From Cronobacter universalis NCTC 9529 (lineage in GTDB: Bacteria > Pseudomonadota > Gammaproteobacteria > Enterobacterales > Enterobacteriaceae): a DNA stretch of 64,000 nt. Positions within the stretch are counted from its first letter, which is position 1. Each line of letters begins with the position of its first letter. A model generated the notes under the pieces. The model was given only the letters and a program-made list of their open reading frames with translations, ran no database searches and was not told where the DNA came from. The stretch spans positions 3,720,001-3,784,000 of the forward strand of contig NZ_CP012257.1 in the NCBI RefSeq assembly GCF_001277175.1, written 5' to 3'. Positions 31,536-43,170 of the stretch are shown one piece after another. Made by a program: the position numbers and the translations under genes.

Positions 31536-31575
31536 CGGTACGACACCAGTTGGCGCCGTACCGTCGTCTTAAAGA

Positions 31576-31722
31576 TTACTGCGAAGCGCGAGTCGCCGCG
31601 CCAGAAATCGCGTTGCCGCCGTCCTGAATGTCTTCGCCCACGCCACGAGTGGTGTTACAGGCCGTCAACAGTGAAGAAAGGACCAGTGCTGAAAAGAGCG
31701 CCGCAATTGTTTTCTTAACCAT
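31576..31722 (-). CDS. ecnB: Entericidin B, bacteriolytic lipoprotein toxin
   Basis: EcnB is a small lipoprotein whose stationary-phase expression promotes programmed lysis; EcnA is described as its antidote. The 48-residue product starts [10 protein letters not shown], has lipobox LLTAC (Cys22) and continues [19 protein letters not shown]. It is nearly identical to E. coli EcnB as I recall it. It lies about 100 bp downstream of ecnA on the same strand. Confidence 0.95.
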   Translation of the reverse strand: MVKKTIAALFSALVLSSLLTACNTTRGVGEDIQDGGNAISGAATRASQ

Positions 31723-31753
31723 AATCTCTTCCTTTTATAGCCTAAGTTATTTG

Positions 31754-31760
31754 TGTATAG
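31754..31760 (-). promoter_or_regulatory. Possible sigma-S type -10 element of ecnB
   Basis: CTATACA on the minus strand, 31 bp upstream of ecnB, fits the sigma-S -10 consensus closely. E. coli ecnB is reported to be RpoS-dependent. It lies in the gap between ecnA and ecnB, consistent with separate control of toxin and antidote. Confidence 0.45.
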
Positions 31761-31824
31761 CTTTTTAAGCATAGACAAAAACTGACAAGCTGGCGGAAGG
31801 AAACGATTTTTAGGAACAGAAGAA

Positions 31825-31956
31825 CTATTTTGCCGCGCGCTCAATCGCGCCGCCGAGATGCTGAATATCTTCGCCAAAGCCGCGTGCCGTATTACAGGCG
31901 CTGACAAGCGAACAGAGCAGGAGAATCAAAAGGGGACGTAACAGCGGGGTTTTCAT
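31825..31956 (-). CDS. ecnA: Entericidin A, antidote lipoprotein
   Basis: The 43-residue product starts MKTPLLRPLL, has lipobox LVSAC (Cys21) and continues NTARGFGEDIQHLGGAIERAAK, the EcnA pattern. It is paired with ecnB as in E. coli and lies 58 bp downstream of efp. Mature EcnA and EcnB are both small amphipathic helices tethered by lipid. Confidence 0.93.
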   Translation of the reverse strand: MKTPLLRPLLILLLCSLVSACNTARGFGEDIQHLGGAIERAAK

Positions 31957-32014
31957 GGAGCGGTCTCTGCAAATATGCGGCGTGGCGACACCACGCCGCA
32001 GATAACAGTCGAAA

Positions 32015-32581
32015 TTATTTTACGCGGGAAACGTATTCACCAGAGCGGGTATCCACTTTGATGACTTCGCCGATCTGTACGAACAGCGGTACTTTTACCA
32101 CAGCGCCGGTAGACAGGGTCGCCGGTTTGCCGCCAGTGCCCGCGGTATCGCCTTTCAGGCCCGGATCGGTGTCCACGATTTCCAGCTCTACGAAGTTCGG
32201 CGGGGTCACGGAGATCGGCTGACCGTTCCACAGGGTCACGATGCACTCAGCCTGGTCCAGCAGCCATTTGGCATTGTCGCCCACCGCTTTCGCGTCCGCA
32301 GCCAGCTGTTCGAAGGTTTCGTTGTTCATGAAATGCCAGAACTCACCGTCGTTGTAGAGGTAAGTCAGGTTCATATCCACAACGTCTGCGCCTTCGGCTG
32401 AGTCGGTGGATTTAAAGGTTTTCTCAACGCGAGAACCGGTCAGCAGACGGCGCAGCTTAACGCGCGCGAACGCCTGACCTTTACCCGGTTTAACGAATTC
32501 GCTGGATTCAACGGCGTACGGTTCGCCGTCCATCATGATTTTAAGACCGGCACGAAAATCGTTGCTAGAATAAGTCGCCAT
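32015..32581 (-). CDS. efp: Elongation factor P
   Basis: EF-P relieves ribosome stalling at consecutive prolines by entering the E site and positioning P-site peptidyl-tRNA. The 188-residue product has a KOW-like N-terminal domain and two OB folds. The modified residue Lys34 is present in [10 protein letters not shown]. All three modification partners' loci are close: epmB starts 41 bp away on the other strand and epmA lies 6 kb away. efp and epmB probably share a divergent regulatory region. Confidence 0.98.
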   Translation of the reverse strand: MATYSSNDFRAGLKIMMDGEPYAVESSEFVKPGKGQAFARVKLRRLLTGSRVEKTFKSTDSAEGADVVDMNLTYLYNDGEFWHFMNNETFEQLAADAKAVGDNAKWLLDQAECIVTLWNGQPISVTPPNFVELEIVDTDPGLKGDTAGTGGKPATLSTGAVVKVPLFVQIGEVIKVDTRSGEYVSRVK

Positions 32582-32622
32582 AAGGCCCTCTGAAAATTGT
32601 TAACTGGTAGCTAAGCCACAAA

Positions 32623-33651
32623 ATGGCGCATATTGTAACCCTAAATACCCCATCCCGAGAAGATTGGTTATCGCAACTTGCCGATGTTATCACCGATCCC
32701 GATGAGCTCCTGCACCTTCTCAATATAGACGCCAGTGAAGAATTGCTGGCGGGCCGCGACGCGCGCCGGTTATTTGCGCTGCGCGTACCGCGGGCCTTTG
32801 CCGCACGGATGGAGAAAGGCAACCCGCAGGATCCGCTGCTGCGCCAGGTATTGACCGCGCGTGAGGAGTTTGTCGCGGCGCCCGGTTTTACCACCGATCC
32901 GCTGGAAGAGCAAAACAGTGTGGTGCCAGGCCTTTTGCATAAATACCACAACCGCGCGCTGCTACTGGTCAAAGGCGGCTGCGCGGTGAACTGCCGCTAC
33001 TGCTTCCGCCGTCATTTCCCCTATGCGGATAACCAGGGCAATAAGCGTAACTGGCAGGCCGCGCTGGATTACATCGCCGCGCACCCGGAGCTGGATGAAA
33101 TTATTTTCTCCGGCGGCGATCCGCTGATGGCGAAAGATCATGAGCTGGAATGGCTGGTAGCGAATATTGAGGCGATCCCTCACATTAAGCGCCTGCGTAT
33201 CCATAGCCGTCTGCCGATCGTGATCCCGGCGCGTATTACCGATGCGCTGGTGCGGCTGCTCGGCGAGACGCGTTTGCAGGTGCTTCTGGTGAACCATATC
33301 AACCATGCGCAGGAAATTGACGACGCGTTTCGCGCGGGAATGGCGAAGCTGCGCGCGGCGGGCGTTACGCTGCTCAACCAGAGCGTACTGCTGAAAGGCG
33401 TGAATGATAATGCCGCGACGCTGGCGGCGCTCAGTAATGCGCTGTTTGACGCAGGCGTGATGCCCTATTACCTGCATGTGCTGGATAAGGTGCAGGGCGC
33501 GGCGCATTTTATGGTGAGCGACGACGAGGCGCGGGCGATTATGCGCGAGCTGCTGTCGCAGGTATCGGGTTATCTGGTGCCAAAGCTGGCGCGTGAAATT
33601 GGCGGCGAGCCGAGCAAAACGCCGCTGGATTTGCAGCTGCGGCAGAATTAA
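32623..33651 (+). CDS. epmB: EF-P-lysine 2,3-aminomutase EpmB
   Basis: EpmB is a radical-SAM, PLP-dependent enzyme that converts (S)-lysine into (R)-beta-lysine for EpmA to attach to EF-P. The 342-residue product has the 4Fe-4S triad C120, C124 and C127 in GGCAVNCRYCFRRHF. The SAM-binding segment IIFSGGDPLMAKD follows near 164-176, and a PLP-Lys region lies near the C-terminus (GVMPYYLHVLDKVQGAAHF). It diverges from efp and is followed by a REP-like pair. Confidence 0.97.
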   Translation: MAHIVTLNTPSREDWLSQLADVITDPDELLHLLNIDASEELLAGRDARRLFALRVPRAFAARMEKGNPQDPLLRQVLTAREEFVAAPGFTTDPLEEQNSVVPGLLHKYHNRALLLVKGGCAVNCRYCFRRHFPYADNQGNKRNWQAALDYIAAHPELDEIIFSGGDPLMAKDHELEWLVANIEAIPHIKRLRIHSRLPIVIPARITDALVRLLGETRLQVLLVNHINHAQEIDDAFRAGMAKLRAAGVTLLNQSVLLKGVNDNAATLAALSNALFDAGVMPYYLHVLDKVQGAAHFMVSDDEARAIMRELLSQVSGYLVPKLAREIGGEPSKTPLDLQLRQN

Positions 33652-33672
33652 TTTTATCGGGAATGACGAGAC

Positions 33673-33757
33673 GGCGGGTGCGCTTCGCTTACCCGCCCTA
33701 CGCAGTAAAAGCGGCAGCGATAAAATCCCCAGGGCGGGTAAGCGAAGCGCACCCGCC
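33673..33757. repeat. Inverted pair of REP-like elements, copy 2
   Basis: The left arm (33673-33701) and right arm (33731-33757) are near-perfect inverted copies around a 29-bp centre, and match the pair at 25011-25088. It lies between the convergent genes epmB and yjeI. The right arm is followed by TTTTTT, so the structure may also terminate epmB. Confidence 0.8.
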
Positions 33758-33797
33758 TTTTTTATCTTTAAAAACGATTAACGCGTCGATATCACTT

Positions 33798-34151
33798 TTA
33801 GTTCGGGCACTTATACACCTGGCCGACCATTTTGCTGGATGTCGGAACAAAGCTTGAAAGCAGGTTCTGGGTCGGGCTGCTTACGCCATAAAGCACGTTG
33901 CCGCCCATGGCTGCGGCCTGGTTACGCAGATCGTTCGCCGCGCCGCGCATAGAGCCGCCCTCTTCGCCGTGCTGACCAGAAAGCCAGTTGCTCTGCTCGC
34001 CGGTCGCGGTGCCCAGTAAGCGGCACTCTTTACCTGGCTGCTCCTCAACAAAACGCACGCTCTGACCTGCGGTCGAGAGTGAGTTACCGTTGCTGCATCC
34101 CGCCAGCAGCAGCGCTGCGACAACCATTCCTGTAGTGACTTTCAAGCGCAT
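33798..34151 (-). CDS. yjeI: YjeI, DUF4156 family lipoprotein
   Basis: This 117-residue lipoprotein has a signal peptide with lipobox LLAGC (Cys at about 19). The DUF4156 body contains KECRLLGTATGEQSNWLSGQHG and DLRNQAAAMGGNV, and ends in GQVYKCPN. The ATG at 34151 has GGGG seven bases upstream and gives the family length; an ATG at 34163 would add four residues. The function is unknown, probably envelope-related. It is downstream of groL on the same strand but behind a strong terminator. Confidence 0.93.
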   Translation of the reverse strand: MRLKVTTGMVVAALLLAGCSNGNSLSTAGQSVRFVEEQPGKECRLLGTATGEQSNWLSGQHGEEGGSMRGAANDLRNQAAAMGGNVLYGVSSPTQNLLSSFVPTSSKMVGQVYKCPN

Positions 34152-34233
34152 GTTGTTCCCCATTATGAATAGCTGGTGATAGCCTGGGCTGCGTAAGCCC
34201 GGTAAGACCTTATACTAAAAAGATGACTAAAAG

Positions 34234-34264
34234 AAAAACCCCGGCCATTTCTGACCGGGGTTTT
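34234..34264 (-). terminator. Terminator of groS-groL
   Basis: CCCCGGTC pairs with GGCCGGGG (one G-T pair) on the minus strand, flanked by A4 and T5, so it could act in both directions. It lies 130 bp after groL. Confidence 0.85.
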
Positions 34265-34394
34265 CTGTTTTTAATCGAATAATTCAGGTTGCAGGCAGGC
34301 GGCAAGTTCATGGATCCCAGGAGCTTACCTCAGCAAGTGACTGGGATGAATGAATGCGGCCAATGCCCCTGCGGCCTGAAGTATGAAGATTAAA

Positions 34395-36065
<1,671 letters not shown>

Positions 36066-36087
36066 TCAGTTTTGTTCGCGCGTGAGA

Positions 36088-36488
<401 letters not shown>

Positions 36489-36516
36489 GGGGGAAAAGAA
36501 AAAATTTTTGGATTTT

Positions 36517-36993
36517 TTATCGCGAATCGCGATCCTGGTCTTCGAGGCGTTTGGGGCCGTCGTCTTTACGCTGGTACTCGCCGTCGAAAGTGTTTCCGCC
36601 CTGCGAAGAGGCGCCAAAACCGCCGCCCGGCATCCGGCCAAAGCGCAAGTGCGGCATCAGGCGCAGGGTAATGAGTTTTTGTACCGGCGGCAGTAACAGC
36701 AGCAGGCCCAGGAAATCGGTAAAGAAGCCCGGCAGCAGCAGCAACAGACCGGCAATGATCAGCGACACGCTCTTCAGCATTTCCGAAGCCGGGCTCTCGC
36801 CCGCTTCCATTTTCTGCTGCATCAGCATCAGGTTTTTAAAGCCCTGGTTGCGCACCAGCGACATCCCGATGACCGAGGTGAAAATCACCAGCACTAAGGT
36901 CAGAAAAACGCCAAAAACATGCGCCACCTGAATAAAAATGGAAATTTCAATGTAGATGTAAAGAAAGAAGGCGATAAAGGGTATCCAGCGCAC
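36517..36993 (-). CDS. fxsA: FxsA, phage T7 exclusion suppressor membrane protein
   Basis: FxsA is a small inner-membrane protein; overproduction in E. coli relieves F-plasmid exclusion of phage T7, apparently by binding PifA. The 158-residue product has helices near 4-22, 26-46 and a long hydrophobic stretch near 75-103, then a cytoplasmic Gly- and Asp/Arg-rich tail with NTFDGEYQRKDD. The start is GTG at 36993 with AGGAGA upstream, giving the family length; an ATG at 37083 would add 30 unrelated residues. It runs toward groS on the same strand. yjeH, found here in E. coli, is absent. Confidence 0.93.
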   Translation of the reverse strand: MRWIPFIAFFLYIYIEISIFIQVAHVFGVFLTLVLVIFTSVIGMSLVRNQGFKNLMLMQQKMEAGESPASEMLKSVSLIIAGLLLLLPGFFTDFLGLLLLLPPVQKLITLRLMPHLRFGRMPGGGFGASSQGGNTFDGEYQRKDDGPKRLEDQDRDSR

Positions 36994-37128
36994 CGGGTTC
37001 TCCTGTAAAAAGCAGGCGCCTTCTGGCGCCTTAGAAATAGATGTGCGAACGCATATACACTGAGATGGAGGCGCCTTAGTCAAAGTTCAATCACTTTGCA
37101 CGGACATTTTTTCTGGAAATTTTTAAGC

Positions 37129-37144
37129 GGTGACCCATTTCACA
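37129..37144 (+). promoter_or_regulatory. Probable CRP site upstream of aspA
   Basis: GGTGA-CCCATT-TCACA differs from the CRP consensus TGTGA-N6-TCACA at one position. It lies 187 bp before aspA in a 337-bp gap that otherwise holds no gene. CRP control of aspA is known in E. coli. Confidence 0.6.
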
Positions 37145-37330
37145 GTTTAATAATTGTCATCAGACGCGGCCGGGAATAAGTGATCCAGGTTACTGCTTTT
37201 CGCTATCATCAGCATATGATCGTGGGCACCAGACCGATTAAGGACATAAATGTCGGTCATTTTACCTCCATAACCACATATATCCTGTGCGTTTGGTGCA
37301 ATCTTAGTCAGCTTAAGTAAGAAGGTTCAC

Positions 37331-38767
37331 ATGTTAAACAACATTCGTATCGAAGAAGATTTGTTGGGTACCAGGGAAGTTCCAGCGGATGCCTACTACG
37401 GTGTTCATACTCTGCGAGCGATTGAAAACTTTTATATCAGCAACAGCAAAATCAGCGATATCCCTGAATTTGTTCGCGGCATGGTGATGGTGAAAAAGGC
37501 GGCGGCGCTGACCAACAAAGAGTTGCAGACCATTCCGCGCAAAGTCGCCGACACGATTATCGCCGCCTGCGATGAAGTGCTGAATAACGGAAAATGCATG
37601 GATCAGTTCCCGGTAGATGTCTACCAGGGCGGCGCGGGCACTTCCGTTAACATGAACACCAACGAAGTGCTGGCGAACATCGGCCTTGAGCTGATGGGCC
37701 ACCAGAAAGGGGAATACCAGTTCCTCAACCCCAACGATCATGTGAACAAGTGCCAGTCCACGAACGACGCCTACCCGACCGGTTTCCGCATCGCGGTTTA
37801 CGCCTCTATCGTGAAACTGATCGACGCTATCAAAGAGCTGGGCGAAGGCTTCCAGCGTAAAGCCGTGGAATTTGAAAACATCCTGAAAATGGGCCGCACC
37901 CAGCTTCAGGACGCCGTACCGATGACCCTCGGCCAGGAGTTCCACGCGTTCAACGTATTGCTGAACGAAGAGACCAAAAACCTGCTGCGTACCGCGGAGC
38001 TGCTGCTGGAAGTGAACCTCGGCGCGACCGCTATCGGCACCCGTCTTAACACGCCTGACGGCTACCAACAGCTGGCGGTGCAGAAACTCGCGGAAGTGAG
38101 CAACCTGCCGGTCGTTCCGGCGGAAGACCTGATCGAAGCGACCTCTGACTGCGGCGCTTACGTTATGGTGCACAGCTCGCTTAAACGCCTGGCGGTGAAA
38201 CTCTCCAAGATCTGTAACGACCTGCGTCTGCTCTCCTCCGGTCCGCGCGCGGGCTTAAACGAAATCAACCTGCCGGAGCTGCAGGCGGGTTCGTCTATCA
38301 TGCCAGCCAAAGTGAACCCGGTAGTGCCGGAAGTCGTTAACCAGGTCTGCTTTAAAGTCATCGGCAACGACACCACCGTGACCATGGCGTCCGAAGCCGG
38401 CCAGCTGCAGCTGAACGTGATGGAGCCGGTCATCGGCCAGGCGATGTTTGAGTCGATTCATATCCTGACCAACGCCTGCTACAACCTGCTGGAAAAATGC
38501 GTCAACGGCATTACGGCGAATAAAGAAGTGTGCGAAGGCTACGTCTACAACTCTATCGGTATCGTCACCTATCTCAACCCGTTTATCGGCCACCACAATG
38601 GCGATATCGTCGGGAAGATTTGCGCCGAAACCGGCAAGAGCGTGCGTGAAGTCGTCCTGGAGCGCGGTCTGCTGACCGAAGCGGAGCTAGACGATATCTT
38701 CTCCGTCCAGAACCTGATGCATCCGGCTTACAAAGCAAAACGCTATACCGATGAAAGCGAACAGTAA
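37331..38767 (+). CDS. aspA: Aspartate ammonia-lyase (aspartase) AspA
   Basis: AspA deaminates aspartate to fumarate and ammonia, feeding fumarate respiration. The 478-residue product of the fumarase/aspartase superfamily has [10 protein letters not shown] and [11 protein letters not shown] in the N-terminal half. The flexible catalytic loop [11 protein letters not shown] lies near residues 319-329, with the general-base Ser. One residue stands out: in the stretch ATAIGT-x-LN, x is Arg238 (codon CGT), where I recall Gly in E. coli and much of the superfamily. A terminator and dcuA follow; aspA-dcuA read-through is known in E. coli. Confidence 0.97.
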   Translation: MLNNIRIEEDLLGTREVPADAYYGVHTLRAIENFYISNSKISDIPEFVRGMVMVKKAAALTNKELQTIPRKVADTIIAACDEVLNNGKCMDQFPVDVYQGGAGTSVNMNTNEVLANIGLELMGHQKGEYQFLNPNDHVNKCQSTNDAYPTGFRIAVYASIVKLIDAIKELGEGFQRKAVEFENILKMGRTQLQDAVPMTLGQEFHAFNVLLNEETKNLLRTAELLLEVNLGATAIGTRLNTPDGYQQLAVQKLAEVSNLPVVPAEDLIEATSDCGAYVMVHSSLKRLAVKLSKICNDLRLLSSGPRAGLNEINLPELQAGSSIMPAKVNPVVPEVVNQVCFKVIGNDTTVTMASEAGQLQLNVMEPVIGQAMFESIHILTNACYNLLEKCVNGITANKEVCEGYVYNSIGIVTYLNPFIGHHNGDIVGKICAETGKSVREVVLERGLLTEAELDDIFSVQNLMHPAYKAKRYTDESEQ

Positions 38768-38786
38768 TCCCCTTTCGCGGTACACT

Positions 38787-38816
38787 AAAAAGGCACGTCT
38801 TCGGACGTGCCTTTTT
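38787..38816 (+). terminator. Terminator between aspA and dcuA
   Basis: GGCACGTC and GACGTGCC pair around a TTCG tetraloop, with A5 before and T5 after. Confidence 0.88.
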
Positions 38817-38879
38817 CGTTTAATGGATACCAAATTATAACTTTTAATTATCCAATAATTAACCATCAAGGAAGCCATC

Positions 38880-40181
38880 ATGATAGTTGTCGAGCTTATC
38901 ATCGTTTTACTGGCGATTTTTCTTGGCGCCAGGCTTGGGGGAATCGGCATCGGGTACGCAGGCGGGCTGGGAGTGCTGGTCCTCGCCGCCATCGGGGTGA
39001 AACCCGGTAATATCCCTTTCGACGTTATCTCCATCATCATGGCGGTGATCGCCGCCATCTCCGCCATGCAGGTCGCAGGCGGGCTCGATTTCCTGGTCAA
39101 TCAGACGGAAAAGCTGCTGCGCAAAAATCCGAAATACATCACGATACTGGCGCCGATCGTCACCTACTTTCTGACGATTTTCGCCGGTACCGGGAATATC
39201 TCGCTCGCCACGCTGCCGGTTATCGCCGAAGTGGCCAAGGAACAGGGCGTGAAGCCCTGCCGTCCGCTCTCCACCGCGGTGGTCGCCGCACAGATAGCCA
39301 TTACCGCATCGCCTATCTCCGCCGCCGTGGTGTATATGTCCTCCGTGATGGAAGGCCACGGCGTCAGCTACATTCATCTGTTGATGGTAGTGATGCCATC
39401 CACGCTCGCAGCGGTGCTGGTCATGTCGTTTCTGGTCTCCGTGCTGTTTAACTCGAAGCTTTCCGACGATCCGGTTTATCTCAAACGTCTGGAGGAAGGG
39501 TTAATCGAATTGCGCGGCGATAAGCAAATCGACATCAAACCGCGCGCCAAAACCTCCGTGTGGCTGTTCCTGCTGGGCGTTATCTGCGTTGTGGCCTACG
39601 CGATTATCAACAGCCCGAGTCTCGGTCTGGTCGCGAAACCGCTGATGAACACCACCAGCGCGATCCTTATCATTATGCTGAGCGTCGCGACGCTGATTAC
39701 GCTTATCTGCCGCGTGGAAACCGACACCATTCTGAACTCCAGCACCTTTAAAGCCGGAATGAGCGCTTGTATCTGTATCCTCGGCGTGGCGTGGCTTGGC
39801 GATACCTTCGTTTCCGCCAATATCGACTGGATCAAAGCGACGGCGGGCAGCGTGATTCAGGGCCATCCGTGGCTGCTGGCGCTGATTTTCTTTATCGCCT
39901 CCGCGCTGCTTTACTCCCAGGCGGCGACCGCCAAAGCGCTGATGCCGATGGCGCTGGCGCTGAACGTCTCTCCGCTGACGGCGGTCGCCTCTTTTGCCGC
40001 CGTTTCCGGCCTGTTTATTCTGCCGACCTACCCGACGCTGGTCGCCGCCGTGCAGATGGACGATACCGGCACCACGCGCATTGGCCGCTTCGTCTTTAAT
40101 CACCCATTCTTTATTCCAGGCACACTCGGCGTCGTGCTCTCCGTCTTTTTTGGTTTCCTGCTGGGCAGCGTGATGCTCTGA
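38880..40181 (+). CDS. dcuA: Anaerobic C4-dicarboxylate antiporter DcuA
   Basis: DcuA exchanges aspartate or fumarate for succinate in the inner membrane, and in aerobic cells takes up aspartate as a nitrogen source. The 433-residue product has about ten hydrophobic helices and begins MIVVELIIVLLAIFLGARLGG, the Dcu family N-terminus; PISAAVVYMSS near 142 is conserved. AGGA lies 7 bases before the ATG at 38880. With AspA and FrdABCD in the same window it completes aspartate-to-succinate fumarate respiration. Confidence 0.97.
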   Translation: MIVVELIIVLLAIFLGARLGGIGIGYAGGLGVLVLAAIGVKPGNIPFDVISIIMAVIAAISAMQVAGGLDFLVNQTEKLLRKNPKYITILAPIVTYFLTIFAGTGNISLATLPVIAEVAKEQGVKPCRPLSTAVVAAQIAITASPISAAVVYMSSVMEGHGVSYIHLLMVVMPSTLAAVLVMSFLVSVLFNSKLSDDPVYLKRLEEGLIELRGDKQIDIKPRAKTSVWLFLLGVICVVAYAIINSPSLGLVAKPLMNTTSAILIIMLSVATLITLICRVETDTILNSSTFKAGMSACICILGVAWLGDTFVSANIDWIKATAGSVIQGHPWLLALIFFIASALLYSQAATAKALMPMALALNVSPLTAVASFAAVSGLFILPTYPTLVAAVQMDDTGTTRIGRFVFNHPFFIPGTLGVVLSVFFGFLLGSVML

Positions 40182-40190
40182 TCCTTCCGG

Positions 40191-40212
40191 GGCGCTACGG
40201 CGCCCTTTTTTA
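40191..40212 (+). terminator. Terminator of dcuA
   Basis: GGGCGC and GCGCCC pair around TACG and are followed by six T residues, 10 bp after the dcuA stop. Confidence 0.82.
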
Positions 40213-40304
40213 CTCCGCCGATCCCGCACCTGCCCTGCATCGCTAACGCGCGCTCCTCTGCCGTTGTATAGTAGTCGTTCTCACTTTTCAGACAGGAGGG
40301 CTTT

Positions 40305-40652
40305 ATGCTGGATGACAACACCGTTACTCACGCCGCGCCAGACGCGGTCGTTGTGCTCTGTACCGCACCGGACGAAGCCACCGCGCAGGATCTGGCGGCC
40401 AAAGCGCTGGCGGAAAATCTCGCCGCCTGCGTGACGCTGCTGCCTGGCGCCACGTCGCTCTACTACTGGGAAGGGAAACTGGAGCAAGAGTACGAAGTGC
40501 AGATGGTGCTAAAAAGCGATACCGCGCGCCAGCAGGCGCTGCTGACGTGTCTTAAAACGCATCACCCTTATCAGACGCCCGAACTGCTTGTGATCCCTGT
40601 CATTCATGGAGATAAAGACTACCTCTCATGGCTCAACGCATCCTTACGCTGA
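40305..40652 (+). CDS. cutA: Divalent cation tolerance protein CutA
   Basis: CutA is a very stable trimeric PII-like protein linked genetically to copper tolerance; its exact biochemical role is unsettled. The 115-residue product has [17 protein letters not shown] near the start, [17 protein letters not shown] in the middle and the C-terminal [14 protein letters not shown]. The start has GGAGG upstream. Its last 25 bp overlap the start of dsbD in another frame, an arrangement also found in E. coli, so the two are cotranscribed and probably translationally coupled. Confidence 0.96.
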   Translation: MLDDNTVTHAAPDAVVVLCTAPDEATAQDLAAKALAENLAACVTLLPGATSLYYWEGKLEQEYEVQMVLKSDTARQQALLTCLKTHHPYQTPELLVIPVIHGDKDYLSWLNASLR

Positions 40653-42352
40653 TCCTGCTGTTTTTCAGCGCGCAGGCCACGGCCTCACTGTTCGGCCAGC
40701 AGAACGCCTCGTCGTTCGTGCCGGCAGACCAGGCTTTCGCCTTTGATTTTCAGCAGCAGCAACATCAGCTGACGCTGAACTGGCAGATTAAGCCCGGCTA
40801 CTATCTTTACCGCCAGCAAATTCACGTCACGCCCGCCAACGCGAGCGTGTCGCCCCCTGCGCTTCCCGCCGGCGAGCCGCATGAAGATGAGTTCTTCGGC
40901 AAAAGCGAAATCTACCGCGACGCGCTCAGCGTACCGGTCACAGTGGAGCAGGCGTCGCCCGGCGCGACGTTAACGGTGACGTATCAGGGCTGCGCCGCCG
41001 CCGGTTTCTGTTATCCGCCGGAAACCCGCACGGTGCCGCTGAGCGCCGTCGAACCGACAGAGAGTGTTAAAGCCGACGCCGCTACGCCTTCGGCCGCCAC
41101 TGGCGAGCAAACCCGCGTTAACAGCGATGCGCCTTCCGCCACGCTGCCGTTCTCCGCGCTCTGGGCGTTACTTATCGGCATCGGCGTCGCTTTCACACCC
41201 TGCGTGCTCCCCATGTACCCGCTTATCTCCGGCATCGTGCTGGGCGGCGAAAAACGCCTTTCCACCCGGCGCGCGCTGTTGCTGGCGTTTATCTACGTAC
41301 AGGGGATGGCGCTCACATACACCGCGCTGGGGCTGGTGGTCGCCGCCGCGGGCCTGCAATTCCAGGCGGCGCTGCAAAGCCCGTGGGTGCTGGTGACGCT
41401 CTCCATGGTCTTTGTTCTGCTGGCGCTCTCGATGTTCGGGCTCTTTACGCTACAACTGCCCGCGTCGCTGCAAACGCGCCTCACGCTGATGAGCAACCGC
41501 CAGCGCGGCGGCTCGCCGGGCGGCGTGTTTGCGATGGGCGCGATTGCGGGGCTTATCTGCTCGCCCTGCACCACCGCGCCGCTCAGCGCCATTTTGCTGT
41601 ACATCGCCCAGAGCGGGAATCTGTGGCTCGGCGGCGGCACGCTGTATCTCTACGCGCTGGGCATGGGCCTGCCCTTGATTCTGGTTACCGTTTTCGGCAA
41701 CCGGCTGCTGCCGAAAAGCGGCCCGTGGATGGAGCAGGTCAAAACCGCGTTCGGCTTTGTGATCCTGGCGTTGCCGGTATTTCTGCTGGAGCGCGTGCTG
41801 GGCGAGCCGTGGGGAGTGCGGCTCTGGAGCGCGCTTGGCGTCGCGTTTTTCGGCTGGGCGTTTGTCACGAGCCTTAACGCCACCCGCTCCTGGATGCGCG
41901 CGGTGCAAATTGTGCTGTTAGGGGCCGCATTCATTTGCGCCCGCCCGTTGCAGGACTGGGCTTTCGGCGCGCCTGTCGCAGAATCGCAGGCGCATCTGGC
42001 CTTCACCCGTATCGCCACGGTGGACGATCTCGATCGCGCGCTGGCGCGGGCCAAAGGCAAGCCGGTGATGCTCGATCTCTACGCCGACTGGTGCGTCGCC
42101 TGTAAAGAGTTCGAGAAATACACGTTCAGCGCGCCAGACGTGCAGCGCGCGCTTGATGGCGCGGTGCTGTTGCAGGCCGACGTCACCGCCAACAGCGCCG
42201 CCGATGTGACATTGCTGAAGCGGCTTAACGTGCTCGGGCTGCCCACGATTGTTTTCTTCGATGCGCAGGGCAACGAGATCCCGAGCGGCCGCGTCACCGG
42301 TTTTATGGACGCCCCCGCATTCGCAACGCATTTGCACAATCGCCTGCGGTAA
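40628..42352 (+). CDS. dsbD: Thiol:disulfide interchange protein DsbD
   Basis: DsbD carries electrons from cytoplasmic thioredoxin across the inner membrane to DsbC, DsbG and CcmG. The 574-residue product has a signal peptide (about 1-19) and a periplasmic alpha domain with C122 and C128 (QGCAAAGFC). An eight-helix beta domain contains [11 protein letters not shown] and ICSPCTTAP. The periplasmic thioredoxin-like gamma domain has C489 and C492 in DWCVACKEF. Length and motif order are as in E. coli. The start lies inside cutA. Redox supply to the periplasm fits the metal-tolerance association of cutA. Confidence 0.97.
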   Translation: MAQRILTLILLFFSAQATASLFGQQNASSFVPADQAFAFDFQQQQHQLTLNWQIKPGYYLYRQQIHVTPANASVSPPALPAGEPHEDEFFGKSEIYRDALSVPVTVEQASPGATLTVTYQGCAAAGFCYPPETRTVPLSAVEPTESVKADAATPSAATGEQTRVNSDAPSATLPFSALWALLIGIGVAFTPCVLPMYPLISGIVLGGEKRLSTRRALLLAFIYVQGMALTYTALGLVVAAAGLQFQAALQSPWVLVTLSMVFVLLALSMFGLFTLQLPASLQTRLTLMSNRQRGGSPGGVFAMGAIAGLICSPCTTAPLSAILLYIAQSGNLWLGGGTLYLYALGMGLPLILVTVFGNRLLPKSGPWMEQVKTAFGFVILALPVFLLERVLGEPWGVRLWSALGVAFFGWAFVTSLNATRSWMRAVQIVLLGAAFICARPLQDWAFGAPVAESQAHLAFTRIATVDDLDRALARAKGKPVMLDLYADWCVACKEFEKYTFSAPDVQRALDGAVLLQADVTANSAADVTLLKRLNVLGLPTIVFFDAQGNEIPSGRVTGFMDAPAFATHLHNRLR

Positions 42353-42402
42353 ACAACACTTGGGTGGGAGAAACCGTTGGGCTAAACGGAGAGGAGTAGA
42401 CC

Positions 42403-42978
42403 GTGCAACGTGAAGAAGTGCTTGAGCAGGCCCTGCATGTCCTTGAACGGGAAGGGATTGCAAATACCACGCCGGAAATGGTGGCTGCCGCAGTCCAGTG
42501 TCCGACGGAAGAGATCCAGCGTTACTGGCCAGATCGCGACGCGCTGCTGTATGACGCGCTGCGCTATTTAAGCCAGCGTGTGGACGCCTGGCGGCGCCAG
42601 CTGATTTACAACGAAGAGCTAAGCGCGGAACAAAAACTGATGGCGCGCTATCAGGCGCTGACGGATTGCGTCCGCCAGGATCGTTACCCCGGCTGTCTGT
42701 TTATCGCCGCCTGCACGTTTTATCCGGAGGCGTCGCACCCGATTCATCAGTTAGCGGATCAGCAAAAACGCGCGGCCTACCACTATACGCATGAGCTGTT
42801 GACGCAACTCGAAGTGGACGATCCGGCGATGGTCGCCGAGCAGATGGAGCTGGTGCTGGAAGGCTGCCTGAGCCGGCTGCTGGTAAAACGCAGCCAGGCG
42901 GACGTGGATACCGCGCGTCGTCTCGCCGAAGATATCCTGCGTTTCGCCCAGTGTCGCCAGGGCGGCGCGCTGACCTGA
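42403..42978 (+). CDS. yjdC: TetR-family regulator YjdC
   Basis: This 191-residue protein has an N-terminal helix-turn-helix region (about 1-45, with [27 protein letters not shown]) and a TetR-like ligand domain (about 60-185). It matches YjdC of E. coli, which follows dsbD in the same order. The regulated genes are unknown to me. GGAGAGGAG lies upstream of the ATG at 42403. It starts 50 bp after dsbD and may be transcribed with cutA-dsbD; a terminator follows. Confidence 0.9.
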   Translation: MQREEVLEQALHVLEREGIANTTPEMVAAAVQCPTEEIQRYWPDRDALLYDALRYLSQRVDAWRRQLIYNEELSAEQKLMARYQALTDCVRQDRYPGCLFIAACTFYPEASHPIHQLADQQKRAAYHYTHELLTQLEVDDPAMVAEQMELVLEGCLSRLLVKRSQADVDTARRLAEDILRFAQCRQGGALT

Positions 42979-43016
42979 TACGCCACTAACGGGCGCATTT
43001 TTGACTGAAAATCAGC

Positions 43017-43043
43017 CAGTCAGCACAGATTGACTGATTTTTT
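43017..43043 (+). terminator. Terminator after yjdC
   Basis: CAGTCA and TGACTG (43017-43022 and 43031-43036) pair across an 8-nt loop and are followed by a T-rich run. Confidence 0.65.
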
Positions 43044-43055
43044 ATGACAAAGCCG

Positions 43056-43091
43056 TTGACGCCTTCGGGCCTTTACGGTTTAATGCGCCCC
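43056..43091 (+). promoter_or_regulatory. Promoter of tRNA-Phe
   Basis: TTGACG (43056-43061) and TTTAAT (43079-43084) are separated by 17 bp. The GC-rich discriminator GCGCCCC (43085-43091) follows, as expected for a stringently controlled stable-RNA promoter. Confidence 0.8.
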
Positions 43092-43094
43092 GTT

Positions 43095-43170
43095 GCCCGG
43101 ATAGCTCAGTCGGTAGAGCAGGGGATTGAAAATCCCCGTGTCCTTGGTTCGATTCCGAGTCCGGGCACCA
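43095..43170 (+). tRNA. tRNA-Phe(GAA)
   Basis: This 76-nt tRNA starts GCCCGGATAGCTCAG, has anticodon GAA in ATTGAAAAT and TTCGATTC in the T arm, and ends GGGCACCA with encoded CCA. It corresponds in position to pheU near yjdC. The 3' end is repeated twice downstream as part of a tandem repeat. Confidence 0.98.
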
